Of a DNA stretch of 9,332 nucleotides, positions 6,394 to 9,332 are shown in pieces. This stretch comes from an uncultured Clostridia bacterium (GTDB lineage Bacteria; Bacillota; Clostridia; Oscillospirales; Acutalibacteraceae), in contig CAMUZD010000043.1 of assembly GCA_947165115.1 (NCBI GenBank), positions 1-9,332 on the forward strand, in the 5' to 3' direction. The position numbers and the translations under genes were made by a program. How positions within the stretch are numbered: the first letter of the stretch is position 1; each line of letters starts with the position of its first letter. The notes under the pieces are model-generated. The model ran no database searches, was not told the origin of the DNA, and saw only the letters and a program-made list of their open reading frames with translations.

Positions 6394-8358
6394 TTGGATA
6401 ATAAAAACAGTTCAAAGAAAAACAAACTGATTACGATTCTGCCTTATATTCTTATACCTATATTTATAATACTCGGTATTTCGTATTACGCAGACCATCA
6501 GAAGAAGGAAAAGCCCGAGTATTATCAGATAGAGCTTCTGTTTGAACAGAATAAGGTCGATGAATACCGCCTCAATGAAAGCAACGGAACTCTCGTTTAT
6601 CACCTGAGAGGTGAGGATGCCAAAGAATATCATACATACACCGTTCCGAGCGTTGAGACTTTCAAGGACGATGTCCACGAAAGAGTAATGAAATATAACG
6701 CCAATAATCCGGATAAGCCCATAAAGGCCATGTATGAATCCGGTTCTTCCGGCGCATTGATTCTCTCAATACTTCCGACTGTGATTATGGTCCTGCTTAT
6801 GGTCGGTATGCTTGTGTTTATGTTCAGGCGGATGAACCAGACAATAAGCAATGAGAATAACAAGACCATTTCCTTCGGCAAGGCAAGAGTAAAGAAAGTC
6901 AGCGACGAAAAGCGCAAGACCACATTTGCCGACGTTGCCGGCGCCGATGAAGAAAAAGAGGAACTGACCGAAATAGTCGAGTTCCTTAAAGATCCGCATA
7001 AATTCGATTCTCTCGGCGCGAGAATTCCCAAGGGCGTTCTGCTCGTCGGCCCTCCGGGCACGGGTAAAACTCTTCTTGCGAGAGCTGTTGCAGGCGAAGC
7101 GGGCGTTCCGTTTTTCTCGATTTCCGGTTCCGATTTCGTTGAGATGTATGTCGGTGTCGGCGCATCGAGAGTCAGAGACCTCTTTGACCAGGCAAAGAAA
7201 GCCTCGCCCGCAATTATCTTTATAGATGAAATCGATGCTGTCGGCAGACACAGAGGCGCAGGTATGGGCGGCGGCCATGATGAAAGAGAGCAGACTCTCA
7301 ACCAGCTGCTTGTCGAAATGGACGGCTTTGGCGCAAACGAAGGCGTAATAGTAATTGCCGCAACCAACAGGCCCGATATACTTGACCCGGCGCTCCTCAG
7401 ACCCGGCAGATTCGACAGGCAGGTTACCGTCAATTATCCAGATCTCAAGGGCAGGGTAGAGATACTTAAAGTTCATGCCAAAGGCAAGCCGATTGCTCCC
7501 GATGTTGATTTTGAGAATATCGCTCACGCTACTGTCGGTTTCACCGGCGCAGACCTTGAGAATCTTCTCAATGAAGCCGCTCTTCTCGCCGCGAGAAATG
7601 AGAAGAAATCAATCACTATGCTTGAAATTGACGAAGCGGCGCTGAAAGTTGAGATGGGCAGCGAAAAGAAATCGCACAGAATGAACGAAAAGGCGAGAAA
7701 GCTCACTGCTTATCACGAATCGGGCCACGCAGTTTCCGCTTATTATCTTGAAAACGCAGATCCAGTTCATCAGGTTTCGATTATTCCGCGCGGTATGGCA
7801 GGCGGATACACTCTTTACAGACCGGATGAAGACAAGACCTATACATCTAAGAACGAGCTGCTTGACAGACTTGTTTACGGCCTGGGCGGCAGAGTTGCCG
7901 AAAAGCTCATTCTCGGCGATATCTCAACCGGCGCTTCGAGTGATATACAGAATGTTACAAGAATTGCACGTGAAATGGTTACCAAATACGGCATGAGTGA
8001 GAAGATCGGTCCTATTTCCTTCGGCCAGGATAATGACGAGGTATTACTCGGCAAGGAATTCGGCCATGTCCGCAATTATTCCGAGCAGGTTGCGGCTCAG
8101 ATAGACGAAGAGGTTGAGCGAATTATCTCCGAGGCTTATGAGCGCACTGAAAAGATACTTACCGAACATATCGATAAGCTCCATGCTCTTGCAGGCGTTC
8201 TTCTCAAAAAGGATAAGGTTGAAAAAGATGAGTTCCTGAAGATTATGTCCGGCGAATATGATCCAGATGCCGAAGAGAACGAGCCCGAACCGGCCCCTCA
8301 GGAAAAAGAGGCAGCTGACGAATCCGGAAGCGAAGAGACCTTCTCTCAATCCGAATAA
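6394..8358 (+). CDS. ftsH: ATP-dependent zinc metalloprotease FtsH
   Basis: The 654-residue product is a membrane-anchored hexameric AAA+ protease that extracts and degrades misassembled membrane proteins and some cytosolic regulators. A lysine-rich N-terminus precedes transmembrane helix 1 (about 12-32). An extracytoplasmic domain spans about 33-119, and helix 2 spans 121-144. The AAA module has Walker A GPPGTGKT (219-226) and the pore loop EMYVGVG with aromatic Y252, where E. coli has Phe. It also has Walker B with D278-E279 and the second region of homology ATNRPDILDP through RPGRFDR (323-342). The zinc site is HESGH (441-445), with D517 in GASSDIQ as the likely third ligand. A Pro/Glu-rich acidic tail of about 30 residues ends the protein. 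Translation starts at TTG 6394, 4 nt after hpt, supported by the strong upstream site and by the need for helix 1. The gene ends the operon just before an intrinsic terminator. Confidence 0.97.
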   Translation: MDNKNSSKKNKLITILPYILIPIFIILGISYYADHQKKEKPEYYQIELLFEQNKVDEYRLNESNGTLVYHLRGEDAKEYHTYTVPSVETFKDDVHERVMKYNANNPDKPIKAMYESGSSGALILSILPTVIMVLLMVGMLVFMFRRMNQTISNENNKTISFGKARVKKVSDEKRKTTFADVAGADEEKEELTEIVEFLKDPHKFDSLGARIPKGVLLVGPPGTGKTLLARAVAGEAGVPFFSISGSDFVEMYVGVGASRVRDLFDQAKKASPAIIFIDEIDAVGRHRGAGMGGGHDEREQTLNQLLVEMDGFGANEGVIVIAATNRPDILDPALLRPGRFDRQVTVNYPDLKGRVEILKVHAKGKPIAPDVDFENIAHATVGFTGADLENLLNEAALLAARNEKKSITMLEIDEAALKVEMGSEKKSHRMNEKARKLTAYHESGHAVSAYYLENADPVHQVSIIPRGMAGGYTLYRPDEDKTYTSKNELLDRLVYGLGGRVAEKLILGDISTGASSDIQNVTRIAREMVTKYGMSEKIGPISFGQDNDEVLLGKEFGHVRNYSEQVAAQIDEEVERIISEAYERTEKILTEHIDKLHALAGVLLKKDKVEKDEFLKIMSGEYDPDAEENEPEPAPQEKEAADESGSEETFSQSE

Positions 8359-8405
8359 TAACAGAAATCCTCCCGCGAGGGAGGATTCTTTTTTATCTGT
8401 TATTA
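8356..8405. repeat. Outer inverted repeat around the convergent terminator
   Basis: TAATAACAG at 8356-8364 is exactly reverse-complementary to CTGTTATTA at 8397-8405. The arms flank the terminator hairpin and its T-run. The left arm begins with the ftsH stop codon. The right arm encodes the last residues of the minus-strand phosphatase gene. CCGA at 8351-8354 and TCGG at 8412-8415 add weaker symmetry further out. Confidence 0.8.
8366..8394 (+). terminator. Intrinsic terminator of the rnj-ftsH operon
   Basis: A perfect 9-bp stem (AATCCTCCC at 8366-8374 and GGGAGGATT at 8379-8387) closes on a GCGA loop, a GNRA-type tetraloop. A run of six T follows at 8389-8394. It begins 8 nt after the ftsH stop, a classic layout. 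The convergent minus-strand gene ends inside the T-run. Read on the minus strand, the same hairpin is followed by a less regular T-rich stretch (TTTCTGTTATTATT), so it may also end that transcript, with lower efficiency. Confidence 0.93.
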
Positions 8406-9193
8406 AGATAATCGGTAAAATTGATGATATTGTATTTTGAATAAACCCGTTCAACTTCATCGAAACCGAAATCAAGGAAGTTTGCATTGTGGCAGTCGGA
8501 TGTGATGATGAAGTATCCGCCTTTTGAATGAATATAATCTGCAATGTCAAGGGCGGGGTATGGCGTTATTCTGCATCCGCGCGCTATAGCTCCGGTATTG
8601 ATTTCAAACGGCTTATTATAGGGCAGCAGTGCGTCAACCGCATTATGCCATGCATCGCTATAAGCCTTATCCTGCGTATCGAAAGCGCAGTTGCCTTCGT
8701 TGAATTTTGTAACGAGATCAAAGTGGCCTATTATATCAGGTGTATTCAGCTTATTCATTACATCGGCAACCAGCCTGTAATATTCAACAGCATATTCAAT
8801 CAATGATCCGCCGAAGTAATTATCCGCCGTTTCCTGCTGTTCCCGAAGCGATGAATCAACTGCCTGGTATTCACCGCCCATATTCAGATAATGGACCGAG
8901 CCGATTGTAAAATCATATTTTCCGGGAACCTCGGTGCAGAAATAATCGAGCTCAGTGCCGCAGTATATCTGCATTCTTCCGCTGTATTCGGATTTGAGGT
9001 TGTTAATCTCAGAAATGTATTTATCTGTGTTTTCAGGAGTCATGCACCAGTCGCATTCAAAGTCTTTAATATAGGCGTGCCCCGAAAAACCAAGAGCATT
9101 GAATCCGAGATTAGATGCGGCCTGAGCCATTTCGGCGGGTGAGTTTTTGCCGTCGCAGTAATAGGTGTGTGAATGATAGTTTTCTTTATACAT
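8393..9193 (-). CDS. hisK: PHP-family histidinol-phosphatase-like phosphoesterase
   Basis: The 266-residue product is a PHP-domain metal-dependent phosphatase of the HisK/HisJ type. This type removes phosphate from L-histidinol phosphate in histidine synthesis, although close relatives may act on other small phosphate esters. Expected metal ligands are all present: H7 and H9 (HSHTYYCDG), H39 (GFSGHA), E81 (GTELDYF), H101 (GSVH), H157 (GHFDLVTKFN), E197 (EINTGAIARG), and D233 with H235 (SDCHNANF). The length is typical of the family. There is no signal peptide. The start ATG at 9191-9193 puts the first metal motif at residues 7-9, as in relatives. Only a weak AGAG (9201-9204, 7 nt away) serves as ribosome binding site. 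The gene stands alone, convergent with ftsH, and no other his gene is in view, so substrate specificity is less certain than the fold. Confidence 0.87.
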   Translation of the reverse strand: MYKENYHSHTYYCDGKNSPAEMAQAASNLGFNALGFSGHAYIKDFECDWCMTPENTDKYISEINNLKSEYSGRMQIYCGTELDYFCTEVPGKYDFTIGSVHYLNMGGEYQAVDSSLREQQETADNYFGGSLIEYAVEYYRLVADVMNKLNTPDIIGHFDLVTKFNEGNCAFDTQDKAYSDAWHNAVDALLPYNKPFEINTGAIARGCRITPYPALDIADYIHSKGGYFIITSDCHNANFLDFGFDEVERVYSKYNIINFTDYLNNR

Positions 9194-9232
9194 AATTATA
9201 CTCTATTTTATAAATAATATATTACAATATAT
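9194..9232 (-). promoter_or_regulatory. AT-rich upstream region of the phosphatase gene, probable promoter
   Basis: The stretch between the phosphatase start codon and the 9233-9254 hairpin is almost purely A and T. On the minus strand a TATAAA (9207-9212) sits 17 nt downstream of TTTATA (9230-9235), a weak match to a housekeeping promoter. That pair would leave a very short leader, so the exact boxes are uncertain. No riboswitch or T-box fits in this space. Confidence 0.3.
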
Positions 9233-9254
9233 AAAGCCCGCCAAAGCGGGCTTT
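9233..9254 (-). terminator. Terminator-like GC-rich hairpin
   Basis: AAAGCCCGC (9233-9241) and GCGGGCTTT (9246-9254) form a perfect 9-bp stem with a 4-nt loop. On the minus strand it is followed by TTTATATATT, a moderate T-rich tail. This suggests the end of a leftward transcript entering from beyond the right edge. No plus-strand gene ends here. The T-tract is not as strong as that of the 8366 terminator. Confidence 0.6.
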
Positions 9255-9332
9255 AATAATACTTGTGCGGAATTATTACTTCTTAAGGCTGCCGAAGAGG
9301 AAGCTGCAAAGAATCCTGAATCATGATCTTAT
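9255..9332. other. Unassigned right edge
   Basis: I cannot assign this stretch. One minus-strand frame is open from the edge to a TAA at 9283-9285 and could be the last 15 codons of a leftward gene ending at the 9233-9254 hairpin. It matches no protein end I recognise. A plus-strand frame gives an alanine/glutamate-rich string ending at TGA 9324-9326 but has no start codon between 9189 and there. Confidence 0.3.

Noticed and set aside
6630..7527. Long minus-strand open frames of 253 and 267 codons opposite ftsH
   Set aside because: They lie fully opposite the most conserved part of ftsH, are rich in Ser/Leu/Ala or low in recognisable motifs, and have no ribosome binding site or domain pattern. 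They are shadows of the ftsH codon bias.
9195..9200. Perfect TATAAT on the minus strand just before the phosphatase start
   Set aside because: It ends 1 nt before the ATG, so transcription would begin inside the coding region. It is unlikely to be the working -10 box.
9258..9326. Plus-strand frame encoding an Ala/Glu-rich peptide ending at TGA 9324-9326
   Set aside because: No ATG, GTG or TTG occurs in frame from 9189 onward. The frame runs through the hairpin and AT-rich spacer, so it is not a credible gene.

Overview
The window holds a compact block of housekeeping genes from a Bacillota genome, most likely a member of class Clostridia. The evidence for this is the combination of RNase J, a GdpP-type cyclic-di-AMP phosphodiesterase next to rplI and dnaB, the tilS-hpt-ftsH trio, a PHP-type histidinol phosphatase, strong GGAGG-like ribosome binding sites and moderate GC content. 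The clostridial-looking TilS motif and the frequent tight gene overlaps fit a gut-type Clostridia lineage, but the species cannot be named from the sequence alone.

Positions 1-8358 carry seven plus-strand genes with almost no space between them. In order they are the 3' part of an RNase J gene, gdpP, rplI (ribosomal protein L9), dnaB (replicative helicase), tilS (tRNA-Ile lysidine synthetase), hpt (hypoxanthine/purine phosphoribosyltransferase) and ftsH (membrane AAA+ protease). Junctions range from an 8-nt overlap (dnaB/tilS) to a 4-nt gap (hpt/ftsH). No intergenic promoter or terminator fits between any two of them, so they look like one transcription unit. It ends at a strong intrinsic terminator at 8366-8394.

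The block appears to join two gene neighbourhoods that are separate in Bacillus subtilis: gdpP-rplI-dnaB and tilS-hpt-ftsH. The products cover RNA decay, second-messenger turnover, translation, replication, tRNA decoding, purine salvage and membrane protein quality control.

Convergent to the block, on the minus strand, is a single gene for a PHP-family histidinol-phosphatase-like enzyme (8393-9193). Its stop codon lies inside the U-tract of the ftsH terminator. The last 139 bases hold its AT-rich upstream region, a terminator-like hairpin (9233-9254) and about 80 bases that I cannot assign.

I see no mobile element, CRISPR array, RNA gene, defence system or other undescribed system. The points worth a second look are gene order, start-site choice and the nested inverted repeat at the convergent gene end.
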